From: Lepidodermella squamata
Taxonomy: Eukaryota; Gastrotricha
Direction: 5' to 3'
DNA length: 64,000 bases
Assembly (NCBI GenBank): GCA_047495785.1
Contig: JBLDXI010000017.1
Span: forward strand, 2,480,001-2,544,000
Both the position numbers and the translations under genes were made by a program. The notes beneath the pieces were generated by a model that was given only the letters and a program-made list of their open reading frames with translations, was not told the DNA's origin and ran no database searches. Below, one piece after another: positions 21,153-30,741 of the stretch. The first letter of the stretch is position 1. Every line of letters begins with the position of its first letter.

Positions 21153-21941
21153 AAGAAATAAGCAATATTATACTAATGCAAATTGATGAAATTGCAATGT
21201 AGAATTTTCAAAATTTAGTCTTGATTAGCTTTCACCTGATTGCAAGCTGACAGCCGAAAATTGTTAAAGAAAGATGTTCTCTATTTTATTTAATTAACAA
21301 AAGTAGGTGAGTGAGTGCCGAGAATCAGCTTATAATAAAACAGCGATTAGACGGGACACGAACCCTCGGCTTTTGCCACACATGTGACTTTGCGGTATGC
21401 AAATGTGTAACATTGGGAGAGAGGCTATGCTGTTACGATTGATTACCCGGCAGCCCACACGCATTATCGAGATTGCCTTGCCATCGATTCCTCCATGAGC
21501 TGGTTAAAAGTTGGTAATCTCTTTTAACTTGAATTGCTATTCTCAAGATATATGCTACATGAGGAACTAGAGGTTCGATAGAATCTAGATCGTGTTTCAA
21601 ATCGAGTCAAGTATTCAGTTCTTCGAAATTATTATTAGCAAAATGCATTATCCCGTTCTTCTTTTGAATATAATGGCGATAATGCTCCCACTAGCTCGGA
21701 ATATTATTAAATTTTTCGTCCTATATTAAATTACTGAATTGTATTTTCCGCGTTTGCTTTTATAACGGCTTGCCGCTCGTCAGATCACCCTTCAAAAATT
21801 AATTGTCCGGGAATGTATGAAATAACGTTGCCTCTGACATATACGGAGCATATTGATTCGAATGGCACTATAGCCAGTGAATTTTTACATCTAAACGACT
21901 AGCCGCTAAAGTTATATTATACACATCCTGCAGTCCATATA
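21153..21941. other. Intergenic between globins 5 and 6
   Basis: No gene seen. A tRNA B-box-like motif on the minus strand near 21355-21367 lacks a matching tRNA body. Confidence 0.45.
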
Positions 21942-22849
21942 ATGACCTCGCCGGAAACATCAAGCCATCATCAGCGGGCCTGGTGGTTTATTTGCGATTT
22001 CTCCGCAGTCGAGCTTGCTATCCTCCGTAGCAGCTTTATAGCAGTGAAAAATCGGCTGGAGAGCGTTGCGATTGCGGCGTTTACCGAGTAAAAATTATTC
22101 TAAAACGTACTTCAATTTCAATTTCTGGAAAATTTAGCCTGTTTGACGTCCGACCTGACGCCTTCGCTGTATTCGTAGGTGCTAAGGTTCGGCTTATAAT
22201 ATAATTTATTTGGCCGATTTAACAATTTTCAACGCTAGGTTCTACCGAGTACTCGAGACGAAGTTAGGTACTCGTGGGAAACTAGACAGGTAAAACCCGC
22301 TTAATTATTCGAATTAGTTTCTCATCGATTTGCTTCAACGTTAAAAGCACGGTCTTCGAGTGTTGAGTATTGTCGAGAGGTGCCTCAATCGCATTGACAA
22401 ATATGAGCTGTTCCAAGACGTTGTCTCCGGCCTGGCCGCTCGACATTTATCCTACGGCGCAAAGCCGGTTTATCTTCTGGTAAATTTCACAAAGTTGAAT
22501 TTTTTCATTTTATATTTACTTTACTTCCAAAAAGTCTCTGTTTGGTTGTTTAAGGGAAGCGCTGCTGAAAGAAATGTCATCGCCAGATGAAAAAATGTCG
22601 AGTGAATACAGCGCTAATGATATTGCTGTCGCTTGGAATAAATTTTTCCGAACTCTCGGCCTCGCTTTCGTTGCTCAAATGCTTGACCTGGAAGAATCTA
22701 TAGCAGTCAAATTGCAGCAGAGCAACAAATCGGAGGATTCACCATCTAGGAACTCGCCGTCCGAACTGCGAAATAGGCCACTTCACCGGAACAACTCCAC
22801 GCGGAGTACTCGCAGCGATCGTGGCCAGGCAGCGGGGGCGAGGCAATGA
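21942..22849 (+). CDS. Globin 6, five exons
   Basis: Exons 21942-22087, 22138-22186, 22239-22289, 22348-22479 and 22535-22849 give 230 residues. ATG at 21942 (MTSPETSSHHQRAWWF). Motifs: FSAVELAILRSSF, FTDLFDVRPDAFAVFVGAK, VLPSTRDEVRYSWETRQ, HGLRVL (E7 His opens exon 4), AARHLSYGAKP (F8 His) and FFRTLGLAFVAQML. It has the most introns in the cluster: B12.2 (phase 2), one before VLPS, one immediately before E7, and G7.0 (phase 0). The B12.2 and G7.0 positions are those of classical animal globins, so this copy may retain the ancestral structure. Protein sequence is close to globin 5. C-terminal tail Ser/Arg/Asn-rich. Confidence 0.9.
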
Positions 22850-23410
22850 GGCGGAGAATTGTTGTCTTGAAATCTCTGGCTACCTTTCAACTAATTCGAA
22901 TCTGTCAGTGTTAATTACCGATGAAACTCCAAGTCCGTGTTAAATTATATTACATACACAATATCCGGCAATTAAAATGTTACGCAGTCATCTGCACTCA
23001 GATACCTTTTATTATTAGAGAAAAATTCAAGTCATCAACATTATTACTGAATATAAAAACGGTTTCCTCGATGCGACCAATGTCTTTTTTATTCAAAAGC
23101 ATTGCTTTGTCCAAAAATCAAAATTCAATTAAACACGCTTTCACAAAATATACCTACATCAGGAAATTTTAGACTCCCTAAAATGCCCCGAAATCATTTA
23201 TCGAGTATAGTCGAGAATTCCAAATTCCAACATCCCAGCGGTATAATGTATAATTTATGCTAGTATTTGTGCTCGTTGATCATGAATAATCCCAAGAAGT
23301 GGAAAAATAGCCATCTTACGGGGAGTAATAGTCCCAGAAGCGAACACAATATCAAACAGTTTTAGGAATTTGGTGAAATTTTCAAAGTTTTCAGAAGTTG
23401 AACATAGTGG
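22850..23410. other. Intergenic between convergent globins 6 and 7
   Basis: AT-rich 3' flanks of two convergent genes. A short plus-strand ORF at 22921-23172 is not convincing. Confidence 0.5.
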
Positions 23411-24179
23411 CTACTTCGACCCTGTTTCGCGCGAAGGTGATAGATCAGATATAAGACTAGATTTCGGGTCGTCACTTTCAAGAATCGACGCGCTCGATGG
23501 AACAGTAGGGCATCCATTAGCAACATTTTTTATCCAACGATTCGGCAAAACTTGGATCTGTTTTTTATCCGAACCGCACACTCGCAGGATATCGGCTACG
23601 AATGCCAATCCAAGGATTCGAAAAAACTTGGCCCATACTTCAGTAAAAGTTATCGCATTTGCTTGGGAACAGAATTTTGCAGCAAATGCAGTCTTGAAAC
23701 AGCCCAGCAAAGACTATATTATCATAAATCATAAATAGGAATTTAACTAGAGTTATGAGGCAATCAGGTAGTATTACCAATATGTCCAATGGCTTCACAC
23801 CGTATCGAACGTGAGTTAAAGCTGTTGTGCGAACAATTTCAGCAAATTCAGGTTTCCCCAGCCGGCTGAGACATCTCTCGAAGGCATGTAACACGTGAGT
23901 GCCGTGACGGCGGGTCTCCCATGAATAAGCAACTTCATCTCGCGTCGTCGGCAGGGTGTGATTGCTCGTGAAAACGGCAAATGAATTAGGATGAAGATCG
24001 AAAAGTTGCGTAAATGATGCGACAATTATTTCATCACTGCTGAGTTTAATTATCTCGAAGCTGCTGGTGAGTAGTGCCATCTCGGTCTGACTTACATCTT
24101 CGCAAAGCAGCCACCAATCGTCAAGGTCACTTCTGCGGCTATTACAGCTCAAATCGGCGGAACTCTGTGCTGTTTCCAT
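23411..24179 (-). CDS. Globin 7
   Basis: Two exons, 23778-24179 and 23411-23713; 234 residues. The ATG at 24179 (METAQSS) was chosen because the reading frame upstream offers only GTG. Motifs: DDWWLLCEDVSQTEMALLTSSF, FTQLFDLHPNSFAVFTSNH, YSWETRRHGTHVL (E7 His), LTHVRYGVKP (F8 His) and FFRILGLAFVADIL. Only the G7.0 intron (phase 0) is present; B12.2 has been lost. The E7-F8 spacing is one residue shorter than in the other copies. C-terminal tail Ser/Pro/Asp-rich. Minus strand, convergent with globin 6. Confidence 0.88.
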
Positions 24180-24646
24180 CGCGTCGACACTTTGATCACT
24201 TGTTAATAATATCTTACTTCGCACTGCGGAAACGGTTAAATATTATCATCAAATTAACTGCTATTAGCCAGTAAAGGTCGACGAAAATTAAGTATATAAA
24301 ATGTCACTGACATCTATTATAATGCTCAGTCTGAGCCTTATTTATATAGGAATCTTTCAGCCTTTTCAAGCCTTATTAGCTAATTTTTTGAACTATAATA
24401 AGTCAGTTCGCCCTTTAACATGCCTCAATCGAAGTTGATCGCTGTGAATCACACCGACGAGAGTGCGAGGGCGGAAGTAAAAGATCGATTAAGGTGGTTG
24501 CTGAGCCGGTCATTTTTGTCAGCAATTAAGCTACCTTGCGACTGTTTGCGCGAAGCCAATCAGGTTTGGCGTATAATACCGCAGCGGTGTATATTGACTA
24601 GATCCATAAATCATAGCTTCGAAATCAAATATTTTCAAGAAGTATT
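24180..24646. other. Intergenic between globins 7 and 8, with possible exon relic
   Basis: Upstream region of globin 7 and 3' flank of globin 8. A TATTTATATAGG near 24339-24350 and an ATG at 24420 open a plus-strand ORF weakly resembling a globin first exon; see findings. No intact gene. Confidence 0.4.
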
Positions 24647-25209
24647 TTATTTTAGGGCTTGTTCACATTCCATTTCAGTTATAACAGCCAAAGCCAGCAT
24701 ATTAAAGAATTTTCCCCACTCAGGCGAACTGATTTGCTGAGAATCAAGTCTCGCCGCAATTTCATTCTTGGTGCAGCCGACCAGGTCGAGCACGTGGCGA
24801 GCTCGAACCTTATGCGTCAAGAAATCGGTCGCCAACTCGCGCGAAACGCTTACAAAAGCGTCGCAATGGTGGATTCGGCTGAGCAGCCTTTCGACCGAAT
24901 GCAGCATTTGCTGGCCAACGCGCTGAACCTCCCAACTATAAGCCACGTCGTCGCTCGATGGCGTCAAGTGTGGCGTCTTGACAATGGCCGAATAGGAGTT
25001 TGGGTTCCGGTTCAGTAACCTAAAATTGATAATCATTTTCTGAAGTCTCAAGCTTAATAATTCTTTGATAAAAAATACCTGACAAATATTGAAGTTACCA
25101 AGGGCTGAAAGTACATTTTCAGGCTTCCAAAAGACTGCCGCAGGGATGTCACTTCATCAGGCGTGAAGTCAATGAAAAACCAGTAGTCACGGTCACAATT
25201 ATTAGCCAT
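24647..25209 (-). CDS. Globin-fold protein 8 lacking both haem-pocket histidines
   Basis: Two exons, 25079-25209 and 24647-25019; 167 residues, shortest of the family, starting MANNCDRDYWFFIDF at 25209. A single B12.2 phase-2 intron. Ungapped comparison with globin 5 over the E-F region gives Val at E7 (EVQRVGQQML) and Phe at F8 (LATDFLTHK), so the universally conserved proximal haem ligand is absent. The fold is otherwise kept: VAYSWE, HVLDLVGCTKNEIA (G) and EWGKFFNMLALAVITEME (H). The reading frame is intact, with ordered splice sites, so it is not an obvious pseudogene. A haem-free or unconventionally liganded globin with a sensor or structural role is inferred; a decaying gene is the alternative. 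Confidence 0.82.
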
Positions 25210-25736
25210 TTGAAATCTCCAGAACTGCAAATAAAATTCTCTGCGAGTAATACGAACAAAAATTGAAAATATGTTTTTCGAGCCGCCGATATTAGTCCCT
25301 GATTAGTAGCATATTGTCGTCATTTTATATCCTCTCCTCGATGCCGAACTCGTTATAGGCCGATTTGCGCTGCAAATTAAATCAGCTCACAATTAAACGC
25401 ACGCTTTGTCATCCACCGGCTTTATATCGATTTTCCATTACTAAATAGCAGACAGCAGACTAAAAAGTAAGATCATCGAATTTTGCTTTCCCTATTTTGC
25501 TGCGCATTAGACGGAACTTACATGAAAATTATGTGACCTGGGATCAAGCTTATCCGCGGCGAAGCCTAGGCAATATAGATATAAATTTTGAACAAAAAAT
25601 CACGAACCAAATTTAAACAAAAAAGACAATTTTTTACTCATTTAAAAGACAAATTCTATCTAAAAATCAATTAGATCAAGGTAATACTCTCAAGTTCCGA
25701 GTTACTATAAGAATTCCCAACCAGCGAGAATAAAAT
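25210..25736. other. Intergenic between globins 8 and 9
   Basis: AT-rich upstream region of globin 8. No gene seen. Confidence 0.5.
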
Positions 25737-26703
25737 CTAATGCAGAGTCATCCGACGCAAATGTTCAAGTGACGGTAGAGCAGCTAGTGACATATGACGT
25801 CCGGAATCGTTTGAACCCTTTCTTTCGCTCGATGTTTCGCAATTCGAATATCGATGATTTAGCTGTGCCTTTTGCACATTGGGTGATTCCGCCGCGCTTG
25901 AACTCGAGCTATTCGACCCCAAAGCAGACATAGTAGCTATAAGGCCAAGAGAAAGGGCGGCATAGAATTTATTCCAAGCATTCGCGCAAGCAATTTTAAC
26001 TGCAGCATCATCCGACGTTTTGCTGCCATTTTCATCTCCGTTCGTCTGAGGTAGGGCTTGATGCCGATCTGACCACTGAGCTTCAATTTGCTTCCAGGTT
26101 GCTTCTCTCAAGCAACCAATAAGAGCCTTGAACAGGAAAATAACCCTAAAATGCGTGCTTTAATATTAGGCCATTCTTACCAAAATATGGCTGCAATTGG
26201 CACCATAATTCACATGTCGCGCTCCGAGTTCTTCCACAAAATTCCTATAGGCTTCAGCGTCTTTGATGCGGTTCAACGCCCTGATGAGAAAGATCGTTTT
26301 ACATGAAAAAAAAAGTGGTAAATATTAAAGCAAACTTTTCAATGGAGTGAAAAACTCGTAGACTATGCTGCTTGGTCTCCCACGAGTAGTAAACCTCGTT
26401 TCTAGTTTCCGGCAGGACACTTTTTCCGATGAAGACCTTGAATACATCCGGGTACTCGTCGAACAGCCTTTAAAATTTTAAAAGGAAAGATTGCAAGGAA
26501 AAATGATGAATTCGTCAATTTTACTTGGTGAATGCAGTTGTTCCAACGGTGCTGAGATGCGGTTTAATTAGGGCGAAGGAGTAGCGAAGTAATTTCACAT
26601 CCGCATCCGTGTAGTAACTGGTTCCACAAAACCACCAGCAAACGCTATCCTTCTTCGCATCTGGAGTCGCGTTTTCCGGGGCACATGCGATTTTTTCAGT
26701 CAT
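25737..26703 (-). CDS. Globin 9
   Basis: Four exons, 26525-26703, 26336-26467, 26181-26280 and 25737-26126; 266 residues, starting MTEKIACAPENATPDAKK at 26703. Motifs: CWWFCGTSYYTDADVKLLRYSF, FTKLFDEYPDVFKVFIGKS, YYSWETKQHSLRVF (E7 His), GARHVNYGANC (F8 His) and ALIGCLREATW. Introns at B12.2 (phase 2), after the E helix (phase 2, within EK|ALNRI) and G7.0 (phase 0). The C-terminal half after helix H is a long Ser-rich tail (SNSSSSSAAESP). Helix H reads AWNKFYAALSLGLIATM. Last member of the globin array, 0.6 kb from Tim9. Confidence 0.87.
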
Positions 26704-27335
26704 AACGCAGCAGAATAATTAGTGCCAAAAAAAAACAAAAATCCTGTATATAAAAAAGTAGGTAATAATTGGCAAATGAAAATAATGTCGCTATCCAGGC
26801 TGATGTGAAGCGGACTAATTCGACTATGATAAGCACAAATATCATGACCAATATAGTCCGCATTTCCTAATCCGAGCGTTAGTAAATTACACCCTCGCCA
26901 GGATTTTACGCTCAGATGATCATCATCAGATGGAGAGATCCGTGCACTCAGCAGCATTCGCTTTTCTAATATCGATCTTCGCTGAAAAAAAATAATAAAC
27001 AATAAATTGCACCCTTAAGCTATGGTTCATTGCGATATTTCCGGGACTTGTATAAATGGTCACCAATTGGGCAAAAGTAGGTCATTTCATCTCCCAATAG
27101 AATTGAACGAGAAAAAACAATTTCCACTACATCAAAAACACGCCTTATAACATTATCGTTTTATTTTTCATCCTTTGCAGTTCTTCGCATTAAAGTAGAA
27201 AATCCATTCTAATCATCTGGATTCCGATTAAATTTTTCATCGAATTATATCTGGTAGACACAACAATTTCGCGGAATTCACCGCGAGGTCGATTGAGCTA
27301 TCATTTAGTAGTCGCGTCTCGCTGTTAATGGCACT
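26704..27335. other. Intergenic between globin 9 and Tim9
   Basis: Upstream region of globin 9 and 3' flank of Tim9. No supported coding sequence; a 100-codon minus-strand ORF here has no recognisable content. Confidence 0.5.
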
Positions 27336-27710
27336 TCATTTTTTGCCTTGAGCTGCCAGAGCGTTCTCATATAAATTCATTTGGTGCTCTTGGAACCGCA
27401 GACCAATTCTTTGGGTTGCTTTGAGGTATTTTTCTATACAAGTCATTGCACAACTTTCCTAAAGAAAAACAAAATTACCAGTTTTTAATCGAAATTATAC
27501 ACTTGTATCAAAATTATACCTCTTCATTGGTGAGAGTTCTTTTCGTAAAATCGTGAATGCAGTCGGTGAAACAATGATCAGCCAATTTGTTATAGGTCGT
27601 CAAAAACTCTCTGAACTGGAATAGAACAGCCATAGCAACTTTGAATTTCAAAATGAAAAAATCCGAACCTGGGCAAGTTCCTCTTCTGATTTCGCAGGTG
27701 GAGCGACCAT
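27336..27710 (-). CDS. TIMM9: Tim9, small mitochondrial intermembrane-space import chaperone
   Basis: Three small exons, 27669-27710, 27520-27615 and 27336-27458, all in phase 0, give 86 residues, the usual length for this family. The protein has the twin CX3C motif, CFTDC and CAMTC, spaced 19 residues apart (inner to inner: from ..TDC to CAMT..), and family signatures FREFLTTYNKLADHC and KYLKATQRIGLRFQEHQ. Known role: it assembles with Tim10 into a hexamer that escorts hydrophobic carrier and beta-barrel precursors through the intermembrane space; Mia40 oxidises the CX3C pairs. Import needs no cleaved presequence, and none is seen. Introns 53 and 61 bp. It is a housekeeping gene between two expanded families. 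The exons are too short to be visible as long ORFs. Confidence 0.93.
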
Positions 27711-28268
27711 TTCAATAATGATTCAACTTCTCTACGCAAAAAAGTCGGAAAAATTAAGAAAAACTTTTATTTTCTAGTCAGAAGCACCGAAGATCGAAAC
27801 ATTCATGAGCAATTGGTAATACTATTTTTCACAAGATTTCAACATATTTTTGAACGAAATAGTACAGTACAAATAACAAGACGCGCTTTTTATTCCTATT
27901 TATGAGCCGGCCAGTTTTAAACAGTATTACTTCAATTTTTTGAACGACATTAAGTCTATCGAACATCAACCTTAAAATAACACGGTATCGATCATTTCTT
28001 TTAAAAACCGGTCAGGCTATAAAAAAGGATTGGCAAGTCAAGAAGCGTGGTACACCTCGATGTCAGCAATATCATTTCATAGGTCGGGCCGTGCAACCAT
28101 AACCAAAATAATACGAAAAAACTGTAAATAATCAAGGAATTTATATATATATAATTTGCGATAAAAGATCTTTGTAACGAAGGAACAACAACAAGATAGA
28201 TGATAATAATATTTCACATTCACAGGCCCTTCTCGAATGAAAGAAGGCGATGTAGAAACAAAAAATTC
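27711..28268. other. Intergenic between Tim9 and the second asteroid-like gene
   Basis: Upstream region of Tim9 and 3' flank of the asteroid-like gene, AT-rich. No gene seen. Confidence 0.5.
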
Positions 28269-30149
28269 TCAGTAACAATGAGCCATGATTAGACCGCAGG
28301 CACGAACTCGCTCTCGAAGAATGGCTGCCTTAATATTGCATAGGCGGCGGATAGTCGGGCTTGAGGTAGCCTCGTCACAGTAGTAAAAAGCGGTGAAGAC
28401 AGATCCGGAGAAGAACTGGTGCGGAGGGGGGAACGGAAGGTTTCGAACTTCGTCCAGCTCCAGCATGCGAGCTAAGAAGCTGCCGGCGTAACGGTAGACG
28501 TTCTGCAGCCAGGCAGCAATTGTCAGCGAACGAGGCGACGGCTTGCACGAGATAGACTGGGCGACGGCGATGTTCGAGGCGTTCGTCCCGAAAACGCTAG
28601 CGATAACAGACAACATCTCCTCGCGACGAATATGCAGATTTCTCTGCTTATTCAGCAGTTGGAAATAGCGGCAGACGTAGACAACGAAAGCAGTAGGCCA
28701 GTCGTTATTGAATTCGACGAAAAAATTCGGCGACTGAATGTGGTACTTCGCCTCCTGGTGAGTCATTATTCGATGAAAAATTTCGATTTTCTCCCGAAGA
28801 CTGAGGCTTGGAACTCGATCTAGCGTAGGCAGCCAGTCGTGCGAAGGTACCTGGACCCTGATTTCTTTCAGCCCAATGCGAGGTAGGAAACCGAACTCGG
28901 TACACATGCCATCAGGCAACTCACGTGAGACGACCATCTGATACAAAAATGCTCGAAATGGGCTCATCGCCATCTCTGAGACCGGGCAAATCGCATTCGG
29001 TTTAATCAGTTCGACAATAACACGATTCCAATGATAGCCACGGGATAGCGACAGCAGATTGGCCGGGAGTTCAAGGCGTGACACCTTGATGCATACGCAT
29101 CGCTCAAGCTCGGGTTTGGAGACCATATCGAAATCTGGAATAGCACCGAATTCCAGCTTATAAAAGCTATGGCACATTTTATAGGCGTCCAGAAAGCCTT
29201 CAGTACTCTCACTCAGCGATCGAATAGTTGGTTCCTTCAGCAGCGGCTGGTTGCGACGGACAAAATCAGAAATCGCCATGAAATTGTTCGGCGAGACCTT
29301 AATGGCACCGTGTATCATATCGGTAAACGGTTTGCTGGCATCATTCCCTCGAACAAAGGCAAAGTCACAGATTTGATCGATTGTCGTGAGGCGAAGGGTG
29401 TTAGCTACGTCGTTGGAACGAACGCAGCGCACGATCAAGCGGTCCAGTTTTGGCTTTTCGATGCCTGCATGCCACGCTCTAGCCAAAGTTTGTCGCAAAT
29501 GCTCGCCGATATCAAAATGTGTGTCGATACAAATCATGCAACAGTTCGGGAAGAGCATAAAATCCGAATCGTTCGACAGGACTGCGAAGCAGCGGCGATC
29601 GCCGAACAGTTTGGCGATAAACATGTCCGCTTCGCCACTGCAGCAACAATGAAGTTCGACGCCAAGTTTGCGAAGGCAAGCTACCATCTCGATTTCGATG
29701 AGAACGGGTCGGACGTATTCACGCCTGTTCATGGAACCCAGAGCCACGTCGCAATTGACCATGTCCAGCATCTTTTTCACTCGGTTGTAGTCGTTTTGAT
29801 CGCGACGTACCCACTCGTTAAATTTAAACTTCGCCTGCGCCGCGGTGCTGAACTTGGCGCCATCCATGACGAATATTGGTTGGATGTTGGCACTTTGAAG
29901 ACTATGAATAAAAGAAGTCATGAGCGCTTCGGCCAAGGCGTACTCTCCGCCGCTCAGCTCAACCCAACGGTTGCTTTCATTGGCAGAAAGGATAAGTGAC
30001 ATTTGCTGAATTATCCAGTATTCGAATGCGTAGAAGTCAACGACGATTTCAACAAGGCCCTGCCTCGCAGCAAGCTCGATCAAATCGTACTGAACAGCCA
30101 CTGCTGAGTGACTGTCTGAAATGAATTTAAACAGGCCTCGGATTCCCAT
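28269..30149 (-). CDS. Asteroid/FAM120-like protein with XPG-type nuclease fold, intronless
   Basis: A single exon of 626 residues. The ATG at 30149 was chosen because the family begins MG(I/V)(R/Q)G; the frame extends to a non-ATG codon upstream. XPG-N region: IVVDFYAF (Asp38) and FVMDGAKF (Asp96); XPG-I region: SGEADMFIAKL (Glu173, Asp175) and VLSNDSDFML (Asp194, Asp196). These are the acidic positions that hold metal in FEN1/XPG nucleases. The C-terminal half aligns with the gene at 1-1789, sharing the CVRSND/CVFSKD region and FFSGS(V/L)FTA. Relatives include Drosophila asteroid and vertebrate FAM120A/B. The other copy has at least one intron, so this one may be a retrocopy or have lost introns. 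Function unproven. Confidence 0.88.
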   Translation of the reverse strand: MGIRGLFKFISDSHSAVAVQYDLIELAARQGLVEIVVDFYAFEYWIIQQMSLILSANESNRWVELSGGEYALAEALMTSFIHSLQSANIQPIFVMDGAKFSTAAQAKFKFNEWVRRDQNDYNRVKKMLDMVNCDVALGSMNRREYVRPVLIEIEMVACLRKLGVELHCCCSGEADMFIAKLFGDRRCFAVLSNDSDFMLFPNCCMICIDTHFDIGEHLRQTLARAWHAGIEKPKLDRLIVRCVRSNDVANTLRLTTIDQICDFAFVRGNDASKPFTDMIHGAIKVSPNNFMAISDFVRRNQPLLKEPTIRSLSESTEGFLDAYKMCHSFYKLEFGAIPDFDMVSKPELERCVCIKVSRLELPANLLSLSRGYHWNRVIVELIKPNAICPVSEMAMSPFRAFLYQMVVSRELPDGMCTEFGFLPRIGLKEIRVQVPSHDWLPTLDRVPSLSLREKIEIFHRIMTHQEAKYHIQSPNFFVEFNNDWPTAFVVYVCRYFQLLNKQRNLHIRREEMLSVIASVFGTNASNIAVAQSISCKPSPRSLTIAAWLQNVYRYAGSFLARMLELDEVRNLPFPPPHQFFSGSVFTAFYYCDEATSSPTIRRLCNIKAAILRERVRACGLIMAHCY

Positions 30150-30534
30150 CTTTTCAAAAAGAGCCAATTAATACTCTAGCAAAATGGAAAGAAAATGTAG
30201 TAAATAGGTGAAAAATTGGAGGACGTGGGCATTTGCATCGAGGATATTCGACGTCTGTAAATACCTATTCCTGCGACGAATGGGAAGTGAGCGGCAAATG
30301 GTGACAGAACGAACCCGGTAACCGGTGATATTGTTGTCCACTGAGGAATGAATAACTACTCTGGTGGTATGCACATTCGCTATTTTACACGATAGAACCT
30401 ACTAAAGAAACTATATCTGGCGCGGCAGCTTTGCGTGTGTGTGGTGCGTGTTACGTAAGAGCTGCTTCACGCATGCCACCCATAGTCCGTGGCGGTGTCA
30501 ACTCCCGACATCTGTCACGCAATCCCCTTTCTTC
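30150..30534. other. Upstream region of the asteroid-like gene
   Basis: Non-coding as far as I can see; immediately upstream lies the MITE. Confidence 0.45.
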
Positions 30535-30538
30535 TTAT

Positions 30539-30737
30539 CGTTAGCGACGCGCCAAAACAACCACTTTGATGACTCATTTGATCGTACTATGACGAGCCGA
30601 ACGTAAAGAGGGAGTACGTTCGGCTTTTTGAGCACTGATCGTACTCATCGTAATTTAAATTTACGTTCAAAAGTCGAACATACTTTCCATAAAAAAGCTA
30701 TAAATAGTAAAGTGGTTGTTTTGGCGCGACGCTAACG
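30539..30737. mobile_element. MITE, 199 bp, 28-bp terminal inverted repeats
   Basis: The ends begin CGTTAGCG(A/T)CGCGCC and continue AAAACAACCACTTT; the two 28-bp repeats differ at one position. They are flanked by a direct duplication TTAT at 30535-30538 and 30738-30741. Inside is a second inverted repeat, AGCCGAACGTA with TACGTTCGGCT around a 9-nt loop near 30595-30626. No coding capacity. This is a non-autonomous DNA transposon; the superfamily cannot be settled from a 4-bp duplication and one copy. The low divergence of the ends suggests a fairly recent insertion. Confidence 0.88.
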
Positions 30738-30741
30738 TTAT

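Noticed and set aside
21355-21440. tRNA gene on the minus strand
   Set aside because: Only a GGGTTCGTGTCCC-type motif is present; acceptor and D stems cannot be formed.
23640-24224. Globin 7 starting at 24224 as one continuous frame to 23640
   Set aside because: The first codon is GTG, and the frame runs into the G7.0 intron; ATG at 24179 and a splice at 23778 restore the globin fold.
29169-29999. 276-codon ORF opposite the intronless asteroid-like gene
   Set aside because: Antisense shadow of a conserved coding region; the composition gives no recognisable domain.
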